Shown here one piece after another: positions 28,588 to 40,529 of a stretch of DNA of 64,000 nt. The position numbers were made by a program, and so were the translations under genes. The stretch is from Linyphia triangularis (Eukaryota; Arthropoda; Arachnida; Araneae; Linyphiidae), in contig OZ021722.1 of NCBI GenBank assembly GCA_963978545.1, positions 15,070,801 through 15,134,800 of the forward strand. Reading direction: 5' to 3'. The notes beneath the pieces are model-generated. The model searched no databases. It saw only the letters and a program-made list of their open reading frames with translations, and was not told where the DNA came from. Each line of letters begins with the position of its first letter. Within the stretch, counting starts at the first letter, position 1.

Positions 28588-31500
28588 GCAATTTTCTTGA
28601 AAATACAATTCCCCATTGAACTCACATGGCGGACTATTCAATGAATAATTGTTCAAAAAGTAAAATTTTCAAAATTTTTTCCCGTTTATGATATTGAAGC
28701 TTATATATAGGAGAGTCTACATTTTCAATTTTATAACACTCACTAAATAAAAAGTGGGTCTATAGTTGGTTCGAAATGTACAATTTTCTCAAAAATAAAA
28801 TTTCACAATTGAAAACACATGGCGGACTGTTCAATGAATTATTGTTCGAAAAGTAAAATTTTCAAAATTTTTTCCGGTGTCTGATATTGAAGCTCATATA
28901 TAGGAGAATCTCGAATTTGAATTTTATAACACTCACTAAATAAGAAGTGGGTCTAAAGTTGTTCCAAAAAGTGCAATTTTCTCAAAAATTAGATTTCGCC
29001 ATTGAAAACACATGACGGACTATTCAATGAATAATTTTTCAAAAAGTAAAATTTTCAAAATTTTTTCCGGTGTGTGATATTGAAACTTATATATAGGAGA
29101 ATCTCCAATTCCAATTTTATAACACTCACTAAATAAGAAGTGGGTCTATAGTTGGTTCAAAATGTGCAATTTTCTCAAAAATAAGATTTCGCCATTGAAA
29201 ACACATGACGGACTGTTCAATGAATTATTTTTCAAAAAGTAAAATTTTCAATTTTTTTTCTGGTTTGTGATATTGAAGCTTATATATAGGAGAATCTCCA
29301 ATTCCAATTTTATAACACTTACTAAATAAGAAGTGGGTCTAAAGTTGTTCCAAAAAGTGCAATTTTCTAAAAAATAAAATTTCCCCATTGAAAACACATG
29401 ACGGACTATTCAATGAATAATTTTTCAAAAAGTAAAATTTTCAAATTTTTTTCCCGTTTGTTATATTGAAGCTTATATATAGGAGAATATCCAATTTCAA
29501 TTTTATAACACTCACTAAATAAAAAGTGGGTCTAAAGTTGTTCCAAAAAGTGCAATTTTCTAAAAAATAAAATCTCTCTTCAAAATTTTCACACATGGCG
29601 GGCTGTTCAATGAATTATTGTTCAAAAAGTAAAATTTTCAAAATTTTTTCCGGTTTGTGATATTGAAGCTCATATATAGGAGAATCTCGAATTTGAATTT
29701 TATAACACTCACTAAATAAGAAGTGGGTCTAAAGTTGTTCCAAAAAGTGCAATTTTCTAAAAAATAAGATTTCGCCATTGGAAACACATGACGGACTATT
29801 CAATGAATAATTTTTCAAAAAGTAAAATTTTCAAAATTTGTTCCCGTTTGTGATATTGAAGCTTATATATAGGAGAATCTCCAATTCCAATTTTATAACA
29901 CTCACTAAATAAGAAGTGGGTCTATAGTTGGTTCAAAATGTGCAAATTTCTCAAAAATAAAATTTCCCCATTGAAAACACATGGCAGACTGTTCAATGAA
30001 TTATTGTTAAAAAAGTAAAATTTTCAAAATTTTTTCCGGTTTGTGATATCGAAGCTCATATATAGGAGAATCTCGAATTTGAATTTTATAACACTCACTA
30101 AATAAGAAGTGGGTCTAAAGTTGTTCCAAAAAGTGCAATTTTCTCAAAAATAAGATTTCGCCATTGAAAACACATGACGGACTGTTCAATGAATAATTGT
30201 TCAAAAATTAAAATTTTCAAAATTTTTTCCCGTGTGTGATATTGAAGCTTATATATAGGAGAATCTCTAATTCCAATTTTATAACACTTACTAAATAAGA
30301 AGTGGGTCTAAAGTTGTTCCAAAAAGTGCAATTTTCTAAAAAATAAAATTTCCCCATTGCAAACACATGGCGGACTGTTCAATGAATTTTTGTTCAAAAA
30401 GTAAAATTTTCAAAATTTTTTCCCGTGTGTGATATTGAAGCTTATATATAGGAGAATCTCTAATTCCAATTTTATAACACTCACTAAATAAGAAGTGGGT
30501 CTATAGTTGGTTCAAAATGTGCAAATTTCTCAAAAATAAAATTTCCCCATTGAAAACACATGACGGACTGTTCAATGAATTATTTTTGAAAAAGAAATAT
30601 TTTCAAAATTTTTTCCGGTTTGTGATATTGAAGCTCATATATAGGAGAATCTCCTATTCGAATTTTATAACACTCACTAAATAAGAAGTGGGTCTAAAGT
30701 TGTTCCAAAAAGTGCAATTTTCTAAAAAATAAGATTTCGCCATTGGAAACACATGACGGACTATTCAATGAATAATTTTTCAAAAAGTAAAATTTTCAAA
30801 ATTTGTTCCCGTTTGTGATATTGAAGCTTATATATAGGAGAATCTCCAATTCCAATTTTATAACACTCACTAAATAAGAAGTGGGTCTATAGTTGGTTCA
30901 AAATGTGCAAATTTTTCAAAAATAAGATTTCGCCATTGAAAACACATGGCGGACTGTTCAATGAATTATTGTTCAAACAGTAAAATTTTCAAAATTTTTT
31001 CCTGTGTGCGATATTGAAGCTTATATATAGGAGAATCTCCAATTCCAATTTTATAACACTCACTAAATAAGAAGTGGGTCTATAGTTGGTTCAAAATGTG
31101 CAAATTTCTCAAAAATAAAATTTCCCCATTGAAAACACATGACGGACTGTTCAATGAATTATTTTTGAAAAAGAAATATTTTCAAATTTTTTTCCGGTTT
31201 GTGATATTGAAGCTCATATATAGGAGAATCTCCTATTCGAATTTTATAACACTCACTAAATAAGAAGTGGGTCTATAGTTGGTTCGAAATGTGCAATTTT
31301 CTCAAAAATAAAATTTCACAATTGAAAACACATGGCGGACTGTTCAATGAATTATTGTTCGAAAAGTAAAATTTTCAAATTTTTTTTCGGTGTCTGATAT
31401 TGAAGCTCATATATAGGAGAATCTCGAATTTGAATTTTATAACACTCACTAAATAAGAAGTGGGTCTAAAGTTGTTCCAAAAAGTGCAATTTTCTCAAAA

Positions 31501-34500
31501 ATAAGATTTCGCCATTGAAAACACATGACGGACTATTCAATGAATAATTTTTCAAAAAGTAAAATTTCAAAATTTTTTCCGGTTTGTGATATTGAAGCTC
31601 ATATATAGGAGAATCTCCTATTCGAATTTTATAACACTCACTAAATAAGAAGTGGGTCTAAAGTTGTTCCAAAAAGTGCAATTTTCTCAAAAATAAGATT
31701 TCGCCATTGAAAACACATGACGGACTGTTCAATGAATAATTGTTCAAAAATTAAAATTTTCAAAATTTTTTCCCGTGTGTGATATTGAAGCTTATATATA
31801 GGAGAATCTCTAATTCCAATTTTATAATACTTACTAAATAAGAAGTGGGTCTAAAGTTGTTCCAAAAAGTGCAATTTTCTAAAAAATAAAATTTCCCCAT
31901 TGCAAACACATGGCGGACTGTTCAATGAATTTTTGTTCAAAAAGTAAAATTTTCAAAATTTTTTCCCGTGTGTGATATTGAAGCTTATATATAGGAGAAT
32001 CTCTAATTCCAATTTTATAACACTCACTAAATAAGAAGTGGGTCTATAGTTGGTTCAAAATGTGCAAATTTCTCAAAAATAAAATTTCCCCATTGAAAAC
32101 ACATGACGGACTGTTCAATGAATTATTTTTGAAAAAGAAATATTTTCAAAATTTTTTCCGGTTTGTGATATTGAAGCTCATATATAGGAGAATCTCCTAT
32201 TCGAATTTTATAACACTCACTAAATAAGAAGTGGGTCTAAAGTTGTTCCAAAAAGTGCAATTTTCTAAAAAATAAGATTTCGCCATTGGAAACACATGAC
32301 GGACTATTCAATGAATAATTTTTCAAAAAGTAAAATTTTCAAAATTTGTTCCCGTTTGTGATATTGAAGCTTATATATAGGAGAATCTCCAATTCCAATT
32401 TTATAACACTCACTAAATAAGAAGTGGGTCTATAGTTGGTTCAAAATGTGCAAATTTTTCAAAAATAAGATTTCGCCATTGAAAACACATGGCGGACTGT
32501 TCAATGAATTATTGTTCAAACAGTAAAATTTTCAAAATTTTTTCCTGTGTGCGATATTGAAGCTTATATATAGGAGAATCTCCAATTCCAATTTTATAAC
32601 ACTCACTAAATAAGAAGTGGGTCTATAGTTGGTTCAAAATGTGCAAATTTCTCAAAAATAAAATTTCCCCATTGAAAACACATGACGGACTGTTCAATGA
32701 ATTATTTTTGAAAAAGAAATATTTTCAAATTTTTTTCCGGTTTGTGATATTGAAGCTCATATATAGGAGAATCTCCTATTCGAATTTTATAACACTCACT
32801 AAATAAGAAGTGGGTCTATAGTTGGTTCGAAATGTGCAATTTTCTCAAAAATAAAATTTCACAATTGAAAACACATGGCGGACTGTTCAATGAATTATTG
32901 TTCGAAAAGTAAAATTTTCAAATTTTTTTTCGGTGTCTGATATTGAAGCTCATATATAGGAGAATCTCGAATTTGAATTTTATAACACTCACTAAATAAG
33001 AAGTGGGTCTAAAGTTGTTCCAAAAAGTGCAATTTTCTCAAAAATAAGATTTCGCCATTGAAAACACATGACGGACTATTCAATGAATAATTTTTCAAAA
33101 AGTAAAATTTCAAAATTTTTTCCGGTTTGTGATATTGAAGCTCATATATAGGAGAATCTCCTATTCGAATTTTATAACACTCACTAAATAAGAAGTGGGT
33201 CTAAAGTTGTTCCAAAAAGTGCAATTTTCTCAAAAATAAGATTTCGCCATTGAAAACACATGACGGACTGTTCAATGAATAATTGTTCAAAAATTAAAAT
33301 TTTCAAAATTTTTTCCCGTGTGTGATATTGAAGCTTATATATAGGAGAATCTCTAATTCCAATTTTATAATACTTACTAAATAAGAAGTGGGTCTAAAGT
33401 TGTTCCAAAAAGTGCAATTTTCTAAAAAATAAAATTTCCCCATTGCAAACACATGGCGGACTGTTCAATGAATTTTTGTTCAAAAAGTAAAATTTTCAAA
33501 ATTTTTTCCCGTGTGTGATATTGAAGCTTATATATAGGAGAATCTCTAATTCCAATTTTATAACACTCACTAAATAAGAAGTGGGTCTATAGTTGGTTCA
33601 AAATGTGCAAATTTCTCAAAAATAAAATTTCCCCATTGAAAACACATGACGGACTGTTCAATGAATTATTTTTGAAAAAGAAATATTTTCAAAATTTTTT
33701 CCGGTTTGTGATATTGAAGCTCATATATAGGAGAATCTCCTATTCGAATTTTATAACACTCACTAAATAAGAAGTGGGTCTAAAGTTGTTCCAAAAAGTG
33801 CAATTTTCTAAAAAATAAGATTTCGCCATTGGAAACACATGACGGACTATTCAATGAATAATTTTTCAAAAAGTAAAATTTTCAAAATTTGTTCCCGTTT
33901 GTGATATTGAAGCTTATATATAGGAGAATCTCCAATTCCAATTTTATAACACTCACTAAATAAGAAGTGGGTCTATAGTTGGTTCAAAATGTGCAAATTT
34001 TTCAAAAATAAGATTTCGCCATTGAAAACACATGGCGGACTGTTCAATGAATTATTGTTCAAACAGTAAAATTTTCAAAATTTTTTCCTGTGTGCGATAT
34101 TGAAGCTTATATATAGGAGAATCTCCAATTCCAATTTTATAACACTCACTAAATAAGAAGTGGGTCTATAGTTGGTTCAAAATGTGCAAATTTCTCAAAA
34201 ATAAAATTTCCCCATTGAAAACACATGACGGACTGTTCAATGAATTATTTTTGAAAAAGAAATATTTTCAAATTTTTTTCCGGTTTGTGATATTGAAGCT
34301 CATATATAGGAGAATCTCCTATTCGAATTTTATAACACTCACTAAATAAGAAGTGGGTCTATAGTTGGTTCGAAATGTGCAATTTTCTCAAAAATAAAAT
34401 TTCACAATTGAAAACACATGGCGGACTGTTCAATGAATTATTGTTCGAAAAGTAAAATTTTCAAATTTTTTTTCGGTGTCTGATATTGAAGCTCATATAT

Positions 34501-34752
34501 AGGAGAATCTCGAATTTGAATTTTATAACACTCACTAAATAAGAAGTGGGTCTAAAGTTGTTCCAAAAAGTGCAATTTTCTCAAAAATAAGATTTCGCCA
34601 TTGAAAACACATGACGGACTATTCAATGAATAATTTTTCAAAAAGTAAAATTTTCAAAATTTTTTCCGGTTTGTGATATTGAAGCTCATATATAGGAGAA
34701 TCTCCTATTCGAATTTTATAACACTCACTAAATAAGAAGTGGGTCTAAAGTT
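28588..34752. repeat. 193-bp satellite passing into 8-monomer HOR
   Basis: Plain monomers without L units. From about 30260 the order is G-H-D-E-A-B-C-F and then repeats of ABCFGHDE, the same order as at 1-9510. Two consecutive cycles share a one-base deletion in the C monomer (AGTAAAATTTCAAAA at 31558 and 33101, 1543 bp apart), so one cycle was copied from the other. A local scramble at about 29571-29592 replaces the usual TTTCTCCATTGAAAAC with TCTCTCTTCAAAATTTTC. Confidence 0.92.
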
Positions 34753-35463
34753 GGTCCTAAAAATTGAACTTTCAAAATTTTCTTTTAAAATTTTTCCCAT
34801 GTTAACAGTATGGAAAATTTCACACTTCTAAATTTTCAAAATTTTACAATCATTTTGCAACTAGGGTAACAGAATTTGTCAACCGAATCGATTTCCACAT
34901 TCAAGTGGTTATTAAAATGAAATTTTACTTCTCAAAATTCGGTTATTGCCAAAAAAATCTTTATATCCCTTTGAATATACATTAAACTTGCCAATCCTTA
35001 GGTAATTTTCCAATTCTCAATTTTCGAATTTTAACCTTAATTTGTAGCCTAGGATAATAAAAGTCATCTTCCGATTTCTTTCTGATCATCAATTTGCTCA
35101 TGAAATATTATTTTAGTACACAAAATCGAAGCAATGCAACGTAAAATAAAGCCTCAAAACAGTTTCTGAGCGCTTCCGTTTCAAAATTTCAACTTCTCAT
35201 AGAGCTATTCAAAAATAATTTTTTTTGCCAAAATTTTGAAATTTGTTTGATTTTTAATGTGTTTTTGAATAAAAAAAACACAATTTGGAACCATTTGTTA
35301 AAAATGAAATTTTCCATTCAAATACACTCAAAACTGAAATACTTCAAGATTTTCGAAAAATTGAATTTTTTATTTTTAGAATACTTTTTTTTAATTAAAA
35401 TTTGGTACAAGAATAACTATAAAACATATATCCAACTGCAATTCGCAATTTGAAAGCATTTGA
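34753..35463. repeat. L insert 12
   Basis: Third member of the subfamily of L inserts 1 and 2 (offset 20492 from insert 2). Again follows an A-B-C run and fills the F slot of the HOR. Confidence 0.9.
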
Positions 35464-36993
35464 GCAATTTTCTCGAAAATACAATTCCCCATTGAAATCA
35501 CATGGCGGACTATTCAATGAATAATTGTTCAAAAATTAAAATTTTCAAATTTTTTTCCCGTTTGTTATATTGAAGCTTATATATAGGAGAATGTCCAATT
35601 TCAATTTTATAACACTCACTAAATAAAAAGTGGGTCTAAAGTTGTTCCAAAAAGTGCAATTTTCTGAAAAATAAAATTTCTCCATTGAAAACACATGGCG
35701 GGCTGTTCAATGAATTATTGTTCAAAAAGTAAAATTTTCAAAATTTATTCCGGTTTGTGATATTGAAGCTCATATATAGGAGAATCTCGAATTTGAATTT
35801 TATAACACTCACTAAATAAGAAGTGGGTCTAAAGTTGTTCCAAAAAGTGCAATTTTCTAAAAAATAAGATTTCGCCATTGGAAACACATGACGGACTATT
35901 CAATGAATAATTTTTCAAAAAGTAAAATTTTCAAAATTTGTTCCCGTTTGTGATATTGAAGCTTATATATAGGAGAATCTCCAATTCCAATTTTATAACA
36001 CTCACTAAATAAGAAGTGGGTCTATAGTTGGTTCAAAATGTGCAAATTTTTCAAAAATAAGATTTCGCCATTGAAAACACATTACGGACTGTTCAATGAA
36101 TAATTGTTCAAAAATTTAAATTTTCAAAATTTTTTCCCGTGTGTGATATTGAAGCTTATATATAGGAGAATCTCTAATTCCAATTTTATAACACTTACTA
36201 AATAAGAAGTGGGTCTAAAGTTGTTCCAAAAAGTGCAATTTTCTAAAAAATAAAATTTCCCCATTGAAAACACATGGCGGACTGTTCAATGAATTATTGT
36301 TCAAAAAGTAAAATTTTCAAATTTTTTTCCGGTTTGTGATATTGAAGCTTATATATAGGAGAATCTCCAATTCCAATTTTATATCACTCACTAAATAAGA
36401 AGTGGGTCTATAGTTGGTTCGAAATGTGCAATTTTCTCAAAAATAAAATTTCACAATTGAAAACACATGGCGGACTGTTCAATGAATTATTGTTCGAAAA
36501 GTAAAATTTTCAAAATTTTTTCCGGTGTGTGATATTGAAGCTCATATATAGGAGAATCTCGAATTTGAATTTTATAACACTCACTAAATAAGAAGTGGAT
36601 CTAAAGTTGTTCCAAAAAGTGCAATTTTCTCAAAAATAAGATTTCGCCATTGAAAACACATGACGGACTATTCAATGAATAATTTTTCAAAAAGTAAAAT
36701 TTTCAAAATTTTTTCCGGTGTGTGATATTGAAACTTATATATAGGAGAATCTCCAATTAAATTTTATAACACACACTAAATAAGAAGTGGGTCTATAGTT
36801 GGTTCAAAATGTGCAATTTTCTCAAAAATAAGATTTCGCCATTGAAAACACATGACGGACTGTTCAATGAATTATTTTTCAAAAAGTAAAATTTTCAAAA
36901 TTCTTTCCGGTTTGTGATATTGAAGCTCATATATAGGAGAATATCCTATTCGAATTTTATAACACTCACTAAATAAGAAGTGGGTCTAAAGTT

Positions 36994-37703
36994 GGTCCTA
37001 AAAATTGAACTTTCAAAATTTTCGTTTAAAATTTTTCCCATGTTAACAGTATGGAAAATTACACACTTCTGAATTTTCAAAATTTTACAATCATTTTGCA
37101 ACTAGGGTAACAGAAATTGTCATCCGAATCGATTTCCACATTCAAGTGGTTATTAAAATGAAATTTTACTTCTCAAAATTCGGTTATTGCCAAAAAATTT
37201 TTTATATCCCTTTGAATATACATTAAACTTGCCAATCCTTAGGTAATTTTCCAATTCTCAATTTTCGAATTTTAACCTTAATTTGTAGCCTAGGATAATA
37301 AAAGTCATCTTCCGATTTCTTTCTGATCATCAATTTGCTCATGAAATATTATTTTAGTACACAAAATCGAAGCAATGCAACGTAAAATAAAGCCTCAAAA
37401 CAGTTTCTGAGCGCTTCCGTTTCAAAATTTCAACTTCTCATAGAGCTATGCAAAAATAGTTTTTTTTGCCAAAATTATGAAATTTGTTTGATTTTTAATG
37501 TGTTTTTGAATAAAAAAACACAATTTGGAACCATTTGTTAAAAATGAAATTTTCCATTCAAATACACTCAAAACTGAAATATTTCAAGATTTTCGAAAAA
37601 TTGAATTTTTTATTTTTAGAATACTTTTTTTTAATTAAAATTTGGTACAAGAATAATTATAAAACATATATCCAACTGCAATTCGCAATTCGAAAGCATT
37701 TAA
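36994..37703. repeat. L insert 13
   Basis: The L unit immediately left of the large insertion; the same monomer is cut about 107 bp downstream. Closest relative is L insert 3. Confidence 0.9.
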
Positions 37704-37809
37704 GCAATTTTCTTGAAAATACAATTCCCCATTGAAATCACATGGCGGACTATTCAATGAATAATTGTTCAAAAAGTAAAATTTTCAAAATTTTTTCCCG
37801 TTTGTGATA

Positions 37810-37811
37810 TG
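37810..37811. other. Left target-site duplication TG
   Basis: TG directly before the left TIR. It matches TG at 53697-53698 and the single TG in the empty-site paralog at 17897-17898. A 2-bp match alone could be chance; the exact empty-site alignment supports it. Confidence 0.65.
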
Positions 37812-37824
37812 CCCTACTAACCAT
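37812..37824 (+). repeat. Left terminal inverted repeat
   Basis: CCCTACTAACCAT. It differs from the reverse complement of the right end (CCCTAATAACCAT) at one base. Confidence 0.8.
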
Positions 37825-38152
37825 CTTTGTCACAGTTACGTCACTGCAACGAAGTTTTTCGTCGCAAAGATCACGGTCACAATGTGACTTGCATGGGATA
37901 TCGCAGCGATGTCGCAAAAGTTCACGTCACTTTCGACTTCCATGTGATATCGCTGCGACATCACACTGTGACGAAGTTGCGATGTTACTTTGTGATATCG
38001 CAGCGACATCCAGTGATATCCCAAAATAATTTTAGAATGAAATGCGATTTTCGCAACGAAAGTCTTGTCGCGGCGATATCACATTGTGATCAGTATGTGA
38101 TCTTAATGATTTTGGCGACATCTGTGTGATTTAGGCAATTTTCGCAACGCTT
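37825..38152. repeat. Left subterminal arm with GATATCGC palindromes
   Basis: Repeated short motifs GTGATATCGC, GCGATGTCGC and CGCAACGAA on both strands. The part from about 38056 to 38152 is a reverse-complement copy of the 91-bp unit of the right arm (GCAACGAAAGTCTTGTCGC, then TGATTTTGGCGACATC). Open frames on both strands here (37827-38129 plus, 37836-38024 minus) are by-products of the palindromic composition. Dense inverted motifs near transposon ends are usually transposase-binding sites; that role is inferred. Confidence 0.75.
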
Positions 38153-38651
38153 CTAAGTTAGTGTATATATTATATACCCTTTTTTCATTCATATAGCCTA
38201 TTTTAAAGGCAGGTAATGAGCACCACTTTTATTTTTCATAAAATATTTCTTCTCAACATATTATTCTTGCAGTAAATCCCGATCATCAGGAAATGCTGGG
38301 AAATTAGAATAACTGAATTTTTTGTTTAATTTAAAGTCGACGGTTTTTTTTTTTGCCAATTTTCATTATAGCGACATTTTAAACTATAAAGAAACGTAAA
38401 ATTAAAATCTTCGCAAACCGAACCTTTAAAAAAATTCATCATGGAATTTTTAGTTGCAAATCGTATGTTATATTTTATCCTTCCGGTCGGTAATGTGAAA
38501 TTTATAAAAAAATTTAAATCATTTTCATAACTTAAAATCCTTTCAGAAAAAAAAAAGCATTGAGCATTTTAAAATATAAAAAACAAAAAAGTCCGATAAA
38601 GCGATTTCTAAATCGACCCGTTTTCGGCATGATTTAAAATGCCTATGTGTT
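38153..38651. other. AT-rich stretch, nothing recognised
   Basis: Between the left arm and the hAT-type element. Homopolymer A and T runs only; no credible frame, RNA gene or repeat seen. Confidence 0.6.
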
Positions 38652-38659
38652 CTATAAAA

Positions 38660-39142
38660 CAGCGGTTCCCAACCTATTGTGGGCCGCGAGTAGTGTGGTA
38701 CTGGCCCGTGGAAGCTAATCAAGAGTCTAATAATCCAAGATAAATATTACGGAAGCTTCAAGGGTAGAGAAAGGAATAATCGAGTCACTCGATGATTAGT
38801 AACAATCCAATTATTCGATTCTATTCTTCGACGGTTTAACGAGTGAATTCTGTTTCAAGAAGATTAACTAAAATATAGAAAATATCTTCAAGTGAAGACT
38901 CGTTAATTGAATTATCGACACCATTGATCTCGTTTTGGATAAATGTTTGGCAAAAATATCCAGTTATTACCAAAACTGCATTAATTGCATTACAATTTAT
39001 AAAAAAAGAACTATTTTTTAATCCTTTAATTCTAAAATTTTACTAATTACTGATGTACGCACGTATTGTATTATTTAATGAGTCGCAAAGTTTTTTTTAC
39101 AAAATAGGTGGTCCGCACAACTTAAGAAATTGCGAACCGTTG
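38660..39142. mobile_element. Non-autonomous hAT-type element, 483 bp
   Basis: Starts CAGCGGTTCCCAACCT and ends GAAATTGCGAACCGTTG, whose reverse complement is CAACGGTTCGCAATTTC. These are imperfect terminal inverted repeats of the CAG-GGTTC-CAA type common in hAT elements. The 8 bp on each side, CTATAAAA (38652-38659) and CTATAGAA (39143-39150), match at seven positions, as expected for the 8-bp hAT target duplication. The inside has no transposase frame. The small G+C-rich patch GGGCCGCGAGTAGTGTGG is typical of the subterminal part. Confidence 0.8.
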
Positions 39143-39527
39143 CTATAGAATGTTGGATTTTATAAATTACTGGTAACAACGTATAGAACATGGAAATGAA
39201 ATGCATATCGCTACGGAATTCTAGACATTTAGCAAAACATTCACTTTTGAAATTGATTGCACTATCATTGACCAATCTAAACAATAAAATTATTAAACTG
39301 AAACAAAAAATTATAGATGCGACAAATTTATTTTGAGATTCCGTCTACACCAGCAGGCGACGCAACACGAGATCAATTTAAATTACCCCCTACCATGCAG
39401 TATTCGTTTACAGCCCGCGGTTTCTTACCATCTTTATTTACCCTCGGGGTGATGAATGGTTATAAGGGGTCACTTTAACTCGGATATCCCTTTAGGTCAG
39501 TTTAGTATCTGGTCTCCAGCCCACTCG

Positions 39528-39587
39528 CTCCCTACTTTCTTTGTCTCGCTTGCAAAATTCGAGGAACGAAACAAAGAACTAAGGGAG
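39528..39587. other. Inverted repeat, potential hairpin
   Basis: Arms CTCCCTACTTTCTTTGTCTCG and CGAAACAAAGAACTAAGGGAG pair with three mismatches around an 18-base loop. It could be the remains of a foldback element; no RNA family is recognised. Confidence 0.6.
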
Positions 39588-39639
39588 AGTAATGTTGTAC
39601 ACCTGTTCAGTTTACTGGTCGCGTCTTCGAAGGGGAAGA

Positions 39640-39654
39640 GGGGGGGGGGGGGGG
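39640..39654 (+). repeat. G15 homopolymer
   Basis: Fifteen consecutive G within a purine-rich stretch; potential quadruplex former and prone to sequencing error. Confidence 0.85.
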
Positions 39655-39923
39655 AGTGAAAAGCGCAGTTGCCTTTCTCTTGCTTCGATCTCGACTGAAT
39701 CTGATTTTCTATTTTCTTACATGATTTATTGGATTCGACTTTTTTCCTTTCCATTTTTATCTATTAATTGGACTGACTTTCCAAATAATATTGAAAATTC
39801 TTCTTTGATATTCTGTGGTTATTGGCTAACGCTTGTCATTTAAAATTTAACGAAATGAACAATAAATAACTGCAAATAATGATTTATTTTCAATTTGAAT
39901 TTGTTCTATAAAGGAAACGGGAA

Positions 39924-39935
39924 GGGGGGGGGGGG
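39924..39935 (+). repeat. G12 homopolymer
   Basis: Twelve consecutive G beside the 3' side of the SINE-like sequence (on that strand a C run). Confidence 0.85.
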
Positions 39936-39954
39936 ACAAATAGAAGAATTGCAA

Positions 39955-40145
39955 CCCAACTGGTTAGTTGTTTTATATGCTCAACGACCTATTTTTATGC
40001 ACAATGACGGCTAATTAGGCCGGGACCTACAGCTTAACGTGGATTACGAACCACAACGAACATCCATGCTTAACCCAGGATTCGAACACGGCACCTTTTG
40101 GCATGCGTGACCAGAGAACAAACCACACAGCCATCAGATAGGCAC
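39955..40145 (-). mobile_element. tRNA-derived SINE head (candidate)
   Basis: On the minus strand from 40145, an A-box-like TGGCTGTGTGGTTT is followed about 40 bases later by a B-box-like GTGTTCGAATCCTGG. These are the two internal pol III promoter elements of tRNA. The acceptor ends do not pair and the sequence continues into a tRNA-unrelated body (GCATGGATGTTCGTTGTGG and onward), which is the layout of a tRNA-derived SINE, not a tRNA. No clear tail or target duplication could be set, so the 3' limit is approximate. The alternative is a decayed tRNA pseudogene. Confidence 0.5.
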
Positions 40146-40378
40146 CAACCAATTTGGAAATGATGTTGAAAATGGTAGATAAATATAAAAATAATACAAC
40201 TTTAACCGCACGATTATTATTTCTAAAAAGAGTTAATTAACTTAGGAGAACAATGAAAAATACATATTGACATTTAAAATACTTTAACTGGATTTTGAAG
40301 CGAACATTATTTCCTTTTATTATTTCAGTAACGAGTTAAGTTTAACTCGATGACTTACGACTCAGAAAAACGACTTCC

Positions 40379-40406
40379 AGGATGTTCCACGTTTTGGAAC
40401 ATCCTG
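40379..40406. other. Perfect short hairpin
   Basis: AGGATGTTCC, a 7-to-8-base loop, then GGAACATCCT. A second small hairpin lies near 40508-40529 (GGTAGG..CCTACC). The sequence between and after them (GTTTGTTTATGGTCAGCATAA, ACTCCCGAACAAATTGACCG) looks like part of an old repeat I cannot name. Confidence 0.6.
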
Positions 40407-40529
40407 ATTTCAAAAATGTGATATAAAAAAAAATTTGGTCTGTTTGTTTATGGTCAGCATAACTCCCGAACAAATTGACCGACGATGTTCAAATTTGATG
40501 TGAGGATTGGTAGGGGCCAAGGGACCTAC

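Larger units (their letters stand above)
34753..37811. repeat. Satellite block left of the large insertion
   Basis: Holds L units at 34753 and 36994 (spacing 2241 = 890 + 7 x 193). The first L unit belongs to the same subfamily as those at 9511 and 14261 and shares their 68-codon frame. Sequence from about 36.9 kb to 37810 matches 17.0-17.9 kb with scattered single-base differences. The satellite stops abruptly in mid-monomer after GTGATATG. Confidence 0.93.
39151..39954. other. Non-coding stretch with hairpin and two poly-G runs
   Basis: Apart from the hairpin and two G runs listed separately, I see nothing recognisable. Frames of 62 to 85 codons over 39456-39843 lie on both strands around the G run and read through it as poly-glycine or poly-proline, so they are not credible genes. 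Confidence 0.55.

Noticed and set aside
1..37811. CENP-B box in the satellite
   Set aside because: No match to the TTCG....A..CGGG pattern found in the monomers read.
37812..37817. Telomeric repeat (CCCTAA-like ends)
   Set aside because: Only one partial unit at each end and no tandem TTAGGG or TTAGG repeat.
37827..38129. 100-codon frame at the left arm
   Set aside because: It lies entirely in palindromic subterminal sequence with an equally open opposite strand, and the same motifs give frames in the 91-bp array.
39955..40145. Functional tRNA gene
   Set aside because: Box A and box B are present, but the acceptor ends do not pair and the sequence continues without a tRNA 3' end.
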